A stretch of DNA of 64,000 nucleotides from Anodontia alba (GCA_964016985.1 OZ024821.1:17161211-17225210), one strand, 5' to 3'; shown: positions 22,441-33,511, numbered from the stretch's first letter. Translations and numbers: made by a program. The notes: generated by a model not told the origin, from the letters alone.

Positions 22441-22964
22441 ATCTGCTTTTCATAATGCGCAGACTCGCAAAAAATACCAATAAGAAACAAAGACAAAAAC
22501 GCACGGACGGTCAAAATCTCTTGGAAAAATCCTGAAGCAGAAAACTTGGATTTCAGGTTAGCGAAGGATAGTGTATTGTCGTTGTCACCGGTAAACACTA
22601 TTTCGGTATTCGGAAAGCATGCCCCCCACCCCCACCCCCCCCCCCCGCCCATCGGGGCCTGCGAAATAGATGGGCTGCTTCAAGCATCCTTGGCAAAGCT
22701 GCTATTTACTAAGCAGGACCTGAATTCGTGTGATCGGGTCGGGTAAAAGTCCCACAAATTTGTAGGCAATGTCTCTTGAACTACTGAAATATTGTTGACT
22801 TGGACGTTATATCGCAATTCATGCAGTGGATTAGAAGTCAAGCGTGGTCTGAAATCAAATTCAGTTAGATCTGACCAACCCACCTATGAAGCATGTGATG
22901 ATAATTTGGACGCACGGATATAGGTAACACCTATTAAATTCATATTAGCATATATGCCATATTT

Positions 22965-23032
22965 AATGATCAATGTTTAACGATAAGTTAACAAACGACA
23001 TCGTTAATTTTGAACAACTGGACCCACTGAAC
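22965..23032. mobile_element. GGGCCC palindrome, right end of the split copy
   Basis: TTTAACGATAAGTTAACAAACGAC to AACAACTGGACCCA completes the element begun at 21478. Confidence 0.8.
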
Positions 23033-23067
23033 ACACTTTAGATGATCGCTGTTTGTGTTGCCCGGCT

Positions 23068-23700
23068 TATAAGTGCGTCCAACGGGAACTGTGAAGCAGT
23101 TCCCCGAACCGCGGAGCGGCTCGGCGTGTAGACGCATTACTATAGACTACCTATGTGACCAGTGATGTATGTGACCAAAAATGTGATGGTCCAGCAAACG
23201 CTTGGATGGTTCGGTGCTTATCCTGAAAAAACAATAAGCTTTCCATAATTTGGTAGAGACTATTGACACGGCGGCCGTGCCGATGGTAGCAACAAAAGAG
23301 CGAATAACGCCAAGTATTCCAATTGCAAGGGGCTGAATCACGAGACTTATGACGTCAGCCTACAAAATTTTGCGATCGCAGCCATTTTGAATTTTGTCTC
23401 CACTTCGAATTTTATTTCTATCCGTTCTCCGTCTGTCTTCAAGCTAAGCATGATTCGTTTTGTGCATAAAATACACTTTGATGTAGATTTTTAGATAACA
23501 CATAGAGTTTACGCTCTTTTTTCGTGATAATCTTAAAACAAACTTCGACACAGTAAGCGAACGATAGTATATTGTCGTTATACCTGTCATCGGCATACAC
23601 TCGGTGTCTCTGAACTACTGAAATCAAATTCAATTTGATCTGGAGCATGTGATGATAATTTGGACGCACGGATATAGGTAGCACCTATTAAATTCATATT
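23068..23700 (+). mobile_element. Family-8 element, copy C, internally deleted
   Basis: Begins AAGTGCGTCCAACGGGAAC and ends TTGGACGCACGGATATAGG. The middle is shorter than copy A. It keeps the CRE octamer (23350) and the intact 64-codon frame (23147-23341, minus). Confidence 0.8.
23147..23341 (-). CDS. Small conserved ORF of the family-8 element, copy C
   Basis: A 64-residue frame starts MIQPLAIGILGVIRSF and ends HHIFGHIHHWSHR, matching the frame in copy A except for a four-residue insertion and scattered substitutions. It is preceded by the CRE and by a CCATTTTGAATTTTG block (inverse of the ATGG-type box). No known domain. It could be a fossil of a longer transposase or a chance frame held open by recent descent. 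Confidence 0.3.
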   Translation of the reverse strand: MIQPLAIGILGVIRSFVATIGTAAVSIVSTKLWKAYCFFRISTEPSKRLLDHHIFGHIHHWSHR

Positions 23701-23867
23701 ACATTATATATGGGCCGCAACATCTAAAGAGATTCAGATTAGCCGGCGCATTCGCGCAATGTGATCATATTCTTCACCGGGTGCATTAGGGATAACCTAA
23801 GATGCAAAGTTTCTTAATGCGGTCAACTAGGACTGGACAGACTACACGGATGACTTTAAGCCATTTA

Positions 23868-24016
23868 TGCCTAGCGTCCTATTAAAGGGACATTGGCAAA
23901 CAGTGTAGACCCAGATCAGACGCCGGAGAATGCGGCGTCTGATCAGGATCAATACTGTTTTTGGATTGTCCAGAAACTCCTATAAACCATAGTAATAAAA
24001 ACAAATAACTAGACAC
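23868..24016. repeat. Left half of a broken dispersed repeat (target of the 4.2 kb insertion)
   Basis: CCTAGCGTCC(T)ATTAAAGGGACA through an AGACGCCG-CGGCGTCT hairpin to ATAACTAGACAC is homologous to 34538-34676. At 34.5 kb the sequence continues CCCCTATATCGG, which here is found only at 28229. Confidence 0.85.
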
Positions 24017-25980
24017 GTGTCGTGCCGTAACTGCACGGGTCGAATGGCGTTGATCTAAAAATAGATAAAAAGAGGACTAGATCCTTTTCCAGGGTTTATT
24101 TATTTTTTTTTCGAACTGAACACTTAAACGGTCAAACAAGTTATGTGACATTAACACAAACGACATATATGATTTTAAATTCATAGGGTTATCATCTTAA
24201 ACATGCTGAAACTCATATATAAGATGTAACACCTTCATACCCTCAACCGCAACTTCGTTGGAAGCCTATAAAGATAATATTTAGTATCATATTGTAGTTC
24301 TGAATATATGTCCTTTGACCACAGATCTTCGTGGCAAGGATTTTAGTACGGTTGAAGATATAAGTTATTGTCACATAAATTACGTATTGATCCATGTGTG
24401 TTTTTACTTAAAATTTATAATTTGAACTGTTCTTTTTCTCAGATCTCTTTCTTTCTGTCTTATATTTCTTAAACATATATCGACTAAATCAAACATTAAA
24501 AACACTGCGTTACAACTCTTTTTGTTGTAATAGACTTGAGTAAATTTAAACACTAGAAATGCATTTTAACGCTGATGTACCGAATAAAACGTGGAAAAAT
24601 ACAACGTCACAAACTCCTTTTTTTTTTTCGTACAGCTTAAATAAACATAAAAATACAGCGTTTCAAATTCCGTCAGCGTTTTTCTTTAAACACACATGAA
24701 CCAATTAACATGGAAAAGTATATGGTTACAAATACTTTTTATTATTATCTATCCTGTTTATTGCAACGGGACGACTAAAACAGACAATAATTTTTTTTAA
24801 CCCACGGATGAACTAAAACAAGAACAAATACAGCGTTACAGAATAAACAAGACGCATTCAATTACATAGAAATACTATGTGTTGTCCGTTATGGTAGATC
24901 TACCACAATGAGATCAACAAGCATTGGCATCGCTCTTGGAAACAAATATCTAATCACAATTTTCAGATCTCTCAGCTGGAAAGCTGTCTCTTCAAGTTAT
25001 AAAATGTAAACTTTCCTTATCATCATAAATCGACGTTCGCCTGATCATATGCGGAAAGCGTGCAAGCAAATGCTCACATTTATTTACAAGTTTTCCGAAA
25101 AATCTATAACAACAATAAATTCTAGAGTCGCAATTAATTGTTGATATATAAATTTATCGTACCAAAGGGATGCCAGTGCCTCGTTACTGTACGCTTAACA
25201 TTACAACGTTTACGTCATAATTGTTCTAAACTTTTACAATAAACAACGTTCGAACATTACAAATAATAGTATTAAACCTTTCGTTCAAAACCCTAATGCA
25301 TCCGCATTGTGAGCTGTTCGCCTGAGTATAAGTGTACATTTTCTATCTCTTGCAAACCATACTAGCTGCATATTTGTCTATCAGAAAACATCAGTGGAAA
25401 TGCTTAAAAACGGAATGCATTATATGTGCAACTCTATGCAAACAACGAAGGGACTGAGCATCCTGTATTCGTACAGACAAGCGTGCGTTTCCAAACTCTA
25501 GAGCTTACGTCGTTTCAAATTTGAAATATTTAAGAAAAGTCATGCTGAACATACCTGAAATAGTTATGCGCACATAAAAGAAAACATGTAGAAATTGAAC
25601 GTCGGACGTGCTTACAAAATAATGCAGTAAGTTCGCGTTTACATTAAATTTGCAAGTTGTTGTGAAGATTGTACTGTCCGAACAAGACTTAAAAGTAAAT
25701 TCTAAAACAAACAAAAAAAAAAAACACTTCTGAATACGTGCGCACATAACAAAATTATAAGGAACGTATACATCGGACGCTAAAACAGATTATAAAAATA
25801 TGTTTGTTTCTTCAAAAATCTAAAAATCGTTATGCACATTTTACAGATTGAACAAAAAGTTAAAAAGATAAAATAACTATCACTTACCTAAAAATAGATA
25901 AAAAGAGGACTAGATCCTTTTCCAGGGTTTATTTATTTTTTTTTTTCGAACTGAACACTTAAACGGTCAAACAAGTTATG

Positions 25981-26154
25981 ACCTAAACCCTGGGCTAGGA
26001 TCTGTCCCGCAATCAGCCGAGAGTGATCACCAATCAAATTTGTCGTTACAAAATTGCGGCCCGGAAACTTTCACGTCTGTGGGCGGGTCTGCCCACACCG
26101 AAGTTAATCCGGCGGGAAATAATTATCGACCAAGTTTTGACCACCTTTCACGCG
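25981..26154 (+). repeat. GC-rich C block of the composite element (plus copy)
   Basis: The only GC-rich part of the insertion. It contains GTGGGCGGGTCTGCCCAC hairpins and GGCGGGAAATAATTATCG, and the inverted copy at 27323-27495 is almost identical. Confidence 0.9.
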
Positions 26155-26592
26155 TGTTATGCGGCAAAATTTTAACAAAATAAATAATAAAATAATAAAA
26201 TAATAAAATGATAAAATAATGATAAAATAATAATAATATTAATAATAATAGAGTTTTGCTGTTTGTAGTTTTCAAATCAGAAATATGATTTCATTTTTTT
26301 AGATCAGAAATATGAATACGAGTTTTCAAGTTAGCAGCATATTGGACAAAAGATAATATGGCTTCCTGAGAAATTGTTAGAAAAACAGCTAAAGAGGCTT
26401 AAGTTTGACACGAATGACTATATCCGCCATTTGGTTCAATCTTGCACAATTGGAATGTCTAGCGGCATACTTCTATCAGCTTGCCTATCGTGAGTTGAGC
26501 CGTTGTCAACACACAAGCTGAAGAACTTAAGTACCCTTTTGAATTTTATACTCACGGCAATTTAAACCAAAGTACTTTTATGAATTCTAGAA

Positions 26593-26597
<5 letters not shown>
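26155..26597 (+). repeat. D block of the composite element (plus copy)
   Basis: Runs from GTGTTATGCGGCAAAATTTT through (ATAAA)n-like sequence to CTAGAAATATT followed by poly(A). It is a near-perfect inverse of 27782-28224. Confidence 0.95.
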
Positions 26598-26631
<34 letters not shown>

Positions 26632-26632
26632 A
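26598..26632. repeat. Poly(A) tract
   Basis: About 32 A at the end of the D block. The matching D' block begins with a similar poly(T) (27751-27781), which joins D to A in the right arm. Confidence 0.97.
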
Positions 26633-27322
26633 ATAAAATAAAATAAGAATCGACTATTTACGAAAAGGTGTATTTTGAAAAAGGGTTAAAATAAATCATA
26701 ACTGTATGTCCATATTTTGAGACACCGCTAATTACTGTCCAGATTTTATTAGGAGACACCGCTAATTACACACATTCTTTTGTAATATTTACTTGCTTGA
26801 AGTAGATATATTTCAGATAGTGTTTAAATAATTTATATGAAGATTTTTGTTTCAACTTTCGGGACATCTCCTATACTATTTTTATTCCGCCCATCATAAG
26901 GTCAGCCGGGAATAAAGACAACTAAAATTTTAGAGGCGTGTTTCTTGAAAACTTTGAAATACAGAGAAGAATGTGTTAATTATATCGCCGATCTGTCCCA
27001 TTTACCTCCCTTTGTTTTATCTATGGTATCGGTTTATTGAGCGACGTTTTATATGATATTTTAAGCATTCGCTGACCCATCCCTGAAAAAATAAATAAAT
27101 AAATAAATAAATAAATAAAATAAATGAGGGTCACTAGAAAGTATTTAGAGTATAAGTGAATAAAAGTAGCGATCTCGGTAGTTAAAAGAAATAAGAAATG
27201 GGGACAAGGTACTATTTCTTCCCATTTGATATATGTATATACGAGTGTGTGTTTGTATGTATGTGTGCGTGCGTACGTACGTTCGGAAAATATAAATAAA
27301 CAAATGAAACGACACTCGCAAG

Positions 27323-27748
27323 GCGTGAAAGGTGGTCAAAACTTGGTCGATAATTATTTCCCGCCGGATTAACTTCGGTGTGGGCAGACCCGCCCACAGA
27401 CGTGAAAGTTTCCGGGCCGCAATTATGTAACGACAAATTTGATTGGTGATCACTCTCGGCTGATTGCGGGACAGATCCTAGCCCAGGGTTTAGGTCATAA
27501 CTTGTTTGACCGTTTAAGTGTTCAGTTCGAAAAAAAAATAAATAAACCCTGGAAAAGGATCTAGTCCTCTTTTTATCTATTTTTAGGTAAGTGATAGTTA
27601 TTTTATCTTTTTAACTTTTTGTTCAATCTGTAAAATGTGCATAACGATTTTTAGATTTTTGAAGAAACAAACATATTTTTATAATCTGTTTTAGCGTCCG
27701 ATGTATACGTTCCTTATAATTTTGTTATGTGCGCACGTATTCAGAAGT

Positions 27749-27752
<4 letters not shown>
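27323..27752 (-). repeat. Inverted C-B-A blocks of the composite element
   Basis: This is the reverse complement of 25722-26154. Junction sequences just outside C differ between arms (CACGCGTGTTATG versus CACGCCTTGCGAG), which marks the rearrangement point. Confidence 0.95.
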
Positions 27753-27781
<29 letters not shown>

Positions 27782-27787
<6 letters not shown>

Positions 27788-28224
27788 TTCTAGAATTCAT
27801 AAAAGTACTTTGGTTTAAATTGCCGTGAGTATAAAATTCAAAAGGGTACTTAAGTTCTTCAGCTTGTGTGTTGACAACGGCTCAACTCACGATAGGCAAG
27901 CTGATAGAAGTATGCCGCTAGACATTCCAATTGTGCAAGATTGAACCAAATGGCGGATATAGTCATTCGTGTCAAACTTAAGCCTCTTTAGCTGTTTTTC
28001 TAACAATTTCTCAGGAAGCCATATTATCTTTTGTCCAATATGCTGCTAACTTGAAAACTCGTATTCATATTTCTGATCTAAAAAAATGAAATCATATTTC
28101 TGATTTGAAAACTACAAACAGCAAAACTCTATTATTATTAATATTATTATTATTTTATCATTATTTTATCATTTTATTATTTTATTATTTTATTATTTAT
28201 TTTGTTAAAATTTTGCCGCATAAC
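27782..28224 (-). repeat. Inverted D block of the composite element
   Basis: This is the reverse complement of 26155-26597, but attached to the outer (A) side of the right arm instead of the inner (C) side. Confidence 0.95.
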
Positions 28225-28228
28225 ACAC

Positions 28229-28300
28229 CCCCTATATAGGAAAAAAAAACCTGTCCAAAGAGTTGTGGTAGAAGAGTCCATTCGGCATAAATGAATCAAC
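28229..28300. repeat. Right half of the broken dispersed repeat
   Basis: CCTATATAGG through AGAGTTGTGGTAGAAGAGTC to CATTCGGC matches 34673-34735, completing the repeat started at 23868. Confidence 0.85.
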
Positions 28301-28411
28301 TAGGACTCTGACTGACTACACGGATTCGCAGGCTGTTTTAAGTCTTCGTTAGGTGCACATGTTAGAGGCATGTTTTCCCTATTTATAGCTAATTTTATTT
28401 ACCACAGAAAA

Positions 28412-28656
28412 ATGAGGCTCCAGCCGCTTCTACTCTTTGGGTTTGTCCTGATTTGTTGCTTCAAAGGCTATGTGGCTCCGGATGCGAAAGGGAAGTTTGC
28501 CGGCGGAAACTGTGAGTGGTACGAGGAACACATAACACGCTCTATTAGAGGCTTTAAGATCAAATGCAACAACCCGAAAGTCTCTTGCACCTACACAGGA
28601 GATCCCCACAAATGCAAGTTCTACCAGGCCAAGAAGAATCAAGTGGCATTCTATGA
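28412..28656 (+). CDS. Small secreted cysteine-rich protein, exon 1
   Basis: The start codon lies five bases after a good acceptor (TTTATTTACCACAG), so a non-coding 5' exon probably lies upstream. The first 19-20 residues (MRLQPLLLFGFVLICCFKG) form a clear signal peptide. The mature part is basic and has four cysteines here (GNCEWY, KIKCNN, VSCTY, HKCKFY). The exon ends at a GTAGGT donor after two bases of a Glu codon. Exon 2 at 32403 restores frame exactly. Joined, the product is 133 residues with eight mature cysteines, an even number that suits four disulfides. I do not recognise the family; small secreted bivalve proteins include defence, shell-matrix and byssal proteins, and none of these is shown here. 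It should act outside the cell. Confidence 0.65.
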
Positions 28657-29711
28657 GTAGGTTGTCTCACTTAGTAGCTTATATAGGATAAGTTATGCAA
28701 GTACACTGATATTTATTTTGGATACCGATAGCTGCACGACCAAAAGTCGATTTTCGGAGTGTGCCTAAACAGACGTTAGTCCGTACGTCCGATCGCACGA
28801 TTGTTCATCTGTCCGTCCGTAGCATTTGCGAAAATGGGCATACATGTAACTCTCTTCAGAACACTTCAAAAAGTTTTCGTACAAAGATTGATACCATCAA
28901 GATTTAGTCGATTGGCTAGCCAAATGCCAGTTTTCATTGACCGAGGCAATGCTGAGGCCAAAACTGTGAGTAATTGGAAATCGCTGTAGGTCTTCAACCA
29001 TATGGGATGTTTTGATAAAATTTTGTATACGCATTTAATACTGACAAGATCTAGCAAACGGAATTGCCAAGTGTCACTTTCACTGACCAAGGCAAGGCAG
29101 GTGTAAAACAAATGCGATAGGTTTCGTAACATTTTGAATGCAAAATGTGATCAAACCTATCGCATTTGATTTAGCAAGGGGCGGGTCGTACACCTTAGCA
29201 ATAGTTGATATTAGTGTTTACTTTTGCGATTGCACATCCAAGGCATGTGCATGTACCGCACGTCAAATAAGCAGACCATGGTTGGTCAGATATTATCGAT
29301 TACAATATAGGATTTGTTAATTGAACGATTAATACTTACAGAAGTAGTAAACTAACGAATATTTCTATGTGGTGTATTCAACTTCTTTAAATTCAAACTT
29401 CTTTTTATACTTCATGTTCGAGAAAATTCTTGCAGTTAACCCATTTTCGTCTGGAGATACCGAAAAGGGCAATTGGCAAGCAGTGCATACCCAAATCAGA
29501 CGCAACTAAAATGAATTAACATGGACATTTAAATAAATATTCTCTCTAATATATCCATAAGAGTAATTAAATGGTAATTTTTGAAATCAGAATTGATCTA
29601 TTATTACAGTTAGGAAAAAAACAAAACAACAACTTAATACAGATAAATTGATATCAATTTATAATGGACAGGTGAAGGTGACGCAAATATCGTTTCTTAC
29701 CAATTCTTTCC

Positions 29712-29933
29712 CATCACGAAAACATACCTATATAATTTCGACCCCCCACCCTTAAACCCCACTTTTATATAGTAAAGCTGGGTTTGCAGGGGTATACATT
29801 GTCTTATTTCTGCTCAGAAACGTAGATTGTGGGTACTCGTTAGCACCGCCTCAACGAGGCGGTTCTAACACCATCAATTTATGTTTTGAGCAGAAATGTG
29901 AAAAATATCAGAATTTTTTATCTGAAAATTTTT

Positions 29934-29964
<31 letters not shown>

Positions 29965-30044
29965 TATTTTATTTTTTTTTATTTTTTTTTTTTTTTTTTG
30001 TGGTAAAATTTTCAGTATATTTGAATAGTCATGTTTTCGTAATG
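29712..30044 (-). mobile_element. Family-1 MITE with TTTA/poly(T) expansion
   Basis: All parts are present: the B arm, a core with a short deletion in the right arm (GGCGGTTCTAACACC), and an A arm interrupted by (TTTA)n and poly(T) at 29935-29999. This is the longest copy of the family here. Confidence 0.88.
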
Positions 30045-30180
30045 ACAAAACCATGATAAATACGATGTACAGGAAAACTTAAAATCACTTTGCTTGATTA
30101 TTTGAGGGCAGAGTGGGAGGTGGTAGGTGGAATGAGTTTCTTGGAAAAATGCAGTCGTTCCTTCGTAGTAACGGTTCCGT

Positions 30181-30242
30181 CCCAGTAGGCACATGACCTT
30201 TACGCAACGTCGCATTAACGTCGTAAAAATGTGCCCGCCGGA
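30181..30242. mobile_element. Phased ACGTYG palindrome, truncated
   Basis: Begins CCCAGTAGGCACATGACC and keeps ACGCAACGTCGCATTAACGTCG, then jumps to the opposite terminus (GTGCCCGCCGG). Most of both arms is missing. Confidence 0.7.
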
Positions 30243-30250
30243 GTAATAAT

Positions 30251-30358
30251 CCCAGCTAGCATTCTTCATAAATCTATAGCGGGCCGTTATCGGCCCGTCA
30301 GCTACCCTGACGGGCCGATAACGGCCCGCTATAGATTTATGAAGAATGCTTACTGGGA
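30251..30358. mobile_element. 108 bp near-perfect hairpin with CCCAG ends
   Basis: The two 50-base arms differ at about two positions and enclose a loop of about five bases (CTACC). The arm contains GCGGGCCGTTATCGGCCCG. The inverted relative at 59037-59144 carries the same loop in reverse. The terminal CCCAG...CTGGG is shared with the ACGTYG family. A hairpin RNA or cruciform is plausible but not shown. Confidence 0.85.
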
Positions 30359-31197
30359 TGATACCTCTAATTGTTTTAATTACATTGTAATCATATAAAA
30401 ATAACCCGAAATCTTTCTTGGACTTCATGAGATTGTCGAAGGCAAAACCTTAGATTTTAAAGTAATATTTTACAGAGTCGTAACATAAGAAAAGGGTCAT
30501 TGTCATATGCGAACAGCAAAGGCCAAGATCAGCATGAGAACATATATCCGCAGACTCATCTTTTCAGCGTGTTTAGTAACTTGTCAACTTTAGCAAACTT
30601 TTTGTCTTTGCCAATGGGAGTACACTATATACAGTTTGGTTTGGACACGGAAGTGATTCACTTGTTGACCCACAAAATGACCGTTGACCTTATGCGTGTT
30701 GTTTACATGTAAAACCCGGGCCTAGATATAGCACTGAATAGAATAGAATATTTTTTTAAGTCATTGGAACACCTAAATATACAGAAGGTGTTTTCCATTC
30801 GCGTGAACTTTTTTCGGCACTTGCACTTCTGTAGCTATTCTAAAGGGTCACCGGCACTTTATCAAAGTTTACGGGATGTACATTAGTCATTACAATTTCA
30901 CTTTTAAAGTGAGTAGATTTATTGGTAACTAAGGATTCCCGTGACAAAAGTTCGATATTCTTATAACTGCTTATTTTAGTTTTGATAAGGTAAGCCTAAA
31001 ACGCAATGTGGGATAAGCTGTAGTCTTTTTTTAAATGTGAGCTAGGATCATTCTCATTTAGACGAGATATCATTTATACCTCTTCAATTCACCCTTTGCA
31101 TTTTGCAATTTAACCAAAATTTGCATGTAAGAACAAATCAGCTTTAACATTTATTGTGTGCGAAGCGTAGACCAAACTTTTTTCTGAAAGCTTATAC

Positions 31198-31531
31198 AGT
31201 CGACTCCCGTTATCTCAAATTCCAAGGGACTCACTGAAACACTTCGAGATATCCGTACTTCGACATATTAGAGTTGAGAGAGTGAGGAAAACAATAAATT
31301 GAACAACCACTTTTAAAAAATGAATATGTAATTTGACTCCTGGTTAGAAATATATATATATAAAATAATGTGGAAAAGAGGAGAAATTGCTCCTGAGGAG
31401 CAATTTCTCCTCTTTTCCACATTATTTTGTTACCTGTTGTCATAGTTTCATGTTAAAACAGGGACCAGATTTTCACTTCGAGATAGGCGGTAATTCGAAA
31501 TAAGCGAGTTCGAGATAACGAGGTTCGACTG
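31198..31531. mobile_element. Pogo-ended palindromic MITE with TA duplication
   Basis: Flanked by TA, it starts CAGTCGACTCCCGTTATCTC and ends GAGATAACGAGGTTCGACTG. The inner stem GGAAAAGAGGAGAAATTGCTC pairs with its inverse. It has Tigger/pogo-type ends but a different core from the family-2 elements. Confidence 0.85.
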
Positions 31532-31734
31532 TACCTGTTACTGCATAATCCTATCTTTCTTTGCTAAATATCCAAAACTAACTTCCTTTTCCATATACCC
31601 TAATTGACCAAATTATCGAACTATCCCCGTAGTAACTATTGCTATATTACTGGGAAAACTTGTAAAATATGTATCTACCTAATGAGGGTACACCTTAAAA
31701 AAATCAAGCAAATGACTTATATGATGATGTTTAT

Positions 31735-31830
31735 GCGATTTATTTTTCTTTCTAAAAGCATATGTTGTGGGTACTCATTCAAGTCGATGCAACTGAAATG
31801 AGTACCCACAACATATGCCTTTATGAAGAA
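31735..31830. repeat. Hairpin CATATGTTGTGGGTACTCATT / inverse
   Basis: The arms pair CATATGTTGTGGGTACTCAT with ATGAGTACCCACAACATATG around a degraded tip. GTGGGTACTC resembles the family-1 core, so this may be a third element type carrying that core. Confidence 0.6.
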
Positions 31831-32402
31831 GTAGACAAAAAAGTATACTGGCTGTAATTTGAGGACTACGCAATCGCTTGACTGTGCGCTTATAAGGGTA
31901 TGTACGGGAATTAGGTCAAATACTGTAATATGGTTAATACCATTGCTTACATAGCTCTGGATAAAAGGGGCATGAACTCTTTCGGTGCCAAATTTCAGAG
32001 GACATTTGTCGCCTGCTTCTTTTTTAAACAAAATATCGCTTGGAAAAAAAGTTTATTTGTAAAGTTGAAATACTGAATGTCAAACAGCGTAGATGTCTCG
32101 TCTGGATCTGTGTTGTTTGCAAACACCTATTATTATCGCCCGTGGCAGTGAAAGATGTCACTTTTTTATTTTTCTTCAAAAAGATAAGTTGTGGTTAAGA
32201 CGCGCCTCTGTGAAATTAGTATTCACAGCATACAGTTCGCTGGAGAAATCAGAAAATATGACGATAATTATTGTTAGAAATAATCTATGGCTAAGAAATA
32301 TATCTTATATAAAGGTGTGTAAAGATAATGTGATTCGCGCCTTGGTGATTCGAATAAGCAATAAGGATGCTTTTCACCTGATACACGCTGCTTTATTTCC
32401 AG

Positions 32403-32559
32403 ATGTTTGGCCAAAGATAGTCTAAAGAACGCGGAGAACGCCTGTGCCAAGAAGGTGATCGACTGTTCGAAAAAGTGCGATGACACGGCTGACTTCACCA
32501 AGAAACAAACTATCTTCCGTTTCATTGAAATGATAATAGACAGCTGGAAACTATTATAA
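32403..32559 (+). CDS. Small secreted cysteine-rich protein, exon 2
   Basis: Begins after TTTATTTCCAG with one base completing the Glu codon from 28655-28656. It encodes four cysteines (ECLAK, NACAKK, IDCSKK, KKCDD) and many lysines, then TADFTKK. The last 17 residues before the TAA (QTIFRFIEMIIDSWKLL) are encoded by the first unit of a 51 bp minisatellite that continues downstream without coding. No alternative donor was seen before the stop. Either the repeat was captured as the C-terminus or the repeat arose from the end of the gene. Confidence 0.62.
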
Positions 32560-32745
32560 ATCTTCTGTCTCAATGAATTGACAATAGACAGCAAGACTTT
32601 ACTATAAACTATCTTCCGTTTCAATGAAACGATAGTAGTCAAAAGGAAACCTCTATGAACCATCTTCCGTTTCAACGAAATGATAATAGTCAACAGGAAA
32701 CCACTATAAACTATCTGCCGTTTCAATGAAATGATAATTTCAACA
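32510..32745. repeat. 51 bp minisatellite starting inside the coding exon
   Basis: About five units of CTATCTTCCGTTTCAATGAA-type sequence start near 32510, 32562, 32609, 32660 and 32712. Two more units lie at 33097-33185. The unit is 51 bases (17 codons), so the minus strand stays open with a 17-residue periodicity; that frame is a by-product of the repeat. Confidence 0.85.
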
Positions 32746-33228
32746 CGAAAACATTACTTGTACGGTTTCGTCAAAAATGTCCAGTTTCGTCAATGACGGA
32801 CTTTATTTGATGGCAAAACCGGCCATTTTTCACGAACCGTACAATTAATGCTTTTAATTTTAAAATATTTAAGGGCATTAATATATATCGAAACTGCATG
32901 TTTTCTAACAGAAGGTTAATATTTCACATTCACAGTTAACTAGAATATAAAATAAATCAAAGAATAGTTCATATTTTTACAAACTTCTAGGATTTGATTT
33001 GTTTATGGTGACACCGGCGGAAGAACGAAACCCAAATTATGGTGACACCGGCGGAAGAACGAAACCCAAAAGTTCCGGTGTAGATATACCACAGTATTAT
33101 CTTCCGTTGCAAATGAAATGATACTGGTCAACTGGAAACCCCTATAAACTATCTTCCGTTTCAATGAAATGATAAAATAAATAGAAATCACAATAAACTT
33201 GAGCTCTGTTGATATAGCGAATATATAC

Positions 33229-33511
33229 CATCACGAAAACACGCATATATAATTTTGACCCCCTTAAACCCCAGTTTTATATAGTAAAACTGGGGTTTAC
33301 ATGGGGTATACATTATTTGTCTTATTTGCTAAAAAAAAACATAGATTGTGGGTACTCGTTAGAACCGCCTCGCCGAGGCGGTTCCAACGAGTACCCACAA
33401 TCTATGTTTTGAGCCAAAATATGAAAAAATATCAGGATTTTTCATCTGAAAAAGTTCCTTTTGTTGGTTGTTAAATTTTCAATATATTTGAATAAGCGTG
33501 TTTTCGTAATG
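33229..33511 (-). mobile_element. Family-1 MITE, full length
   Basis: Starts CATCACGAAAACACGC and ends GCGTGTTTTCGTAATGG. The central base is C (CCTCGCCGAGG). It forms an inverted pair with the copy 120 bases downstream. Confidence 0.92.

Larger units (their letters stand above)
21641..22960 (+). mobile_element. Family-8 element, copy B, itself interrupted
   Basis: Homologous to 5722-6566 in reverse and to 23068-23700. It is inserted in a GGGCCC palindrome and in turn carries a family-1 MITE at 22048-22267 plus a poly(T)/poly(A)-rich expansion (22368-22440). The small ORF on the minus strand (21781-21963 region) is truncated by a frameshift after NAYCF. The CRE octamer is at 21912. Confidence 0.8.
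24017..28224. mobile_element. Roughly 4.2 kb composite insertion with circularly permuted inverted arms
   Basis: It interrupts a repeat whose uninterrupted relative lies at 34538-34735. Flanks suggest a short ACAC duplication, but the exact ends are ambiguous by a few bases. Blocks on the plus strand are B1 (24055-24145), a unique AT-rich region (24146-25721), A (25722-25887), B2 (25888-25980), C (25981-26154) and D (26155-26597). A 0.7 kb spacer follows, then inverted C' (27323-27495), B' (27496-27588), A' (27589-27752) and D' (27782-28224). Left order is A-B-C-D; the right arm read in reverse is D-A-B-C. No long ORF is present, so it would be non-autonomous. Split or permuted repeats are known in DIRS/Ngaro-type retroelements, but I see no recombinase or RT to support that assignment. 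Confidence 0.8.
28657..32402 (+). other. Intron of the secreted-protein gene
   Basis: The 3.7 kb intron runs from GTAGGT to TTTATTTCCAG. It contains a family-1 MITE (29712), a truncated ACGTYG palindrome (30181), a 108 bp hairpin (30251), a pogo-ended palindrome (31198) and a separate GTACTCATT hairpin (31735-31825). No further exon was recognised inside. Confidence 0.55.

Noticed and set aside
24146..25721. Search for a recombinase, transposase or RT frame in the unique part of the 4.2 kb insertion
   Set aside because: Only short AT-rich frames were found. No HxxR/tyrosine, DDE or YADD-type motif was visible, so no enzyme is called.
32274..32726. 150-codon minus frame with 17-residue periodicity
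   Set aside because: It reads the antisense of the 51 bp minisatellite and of secreted-protein exon 2. The plus-strand spliced gene is better supported.
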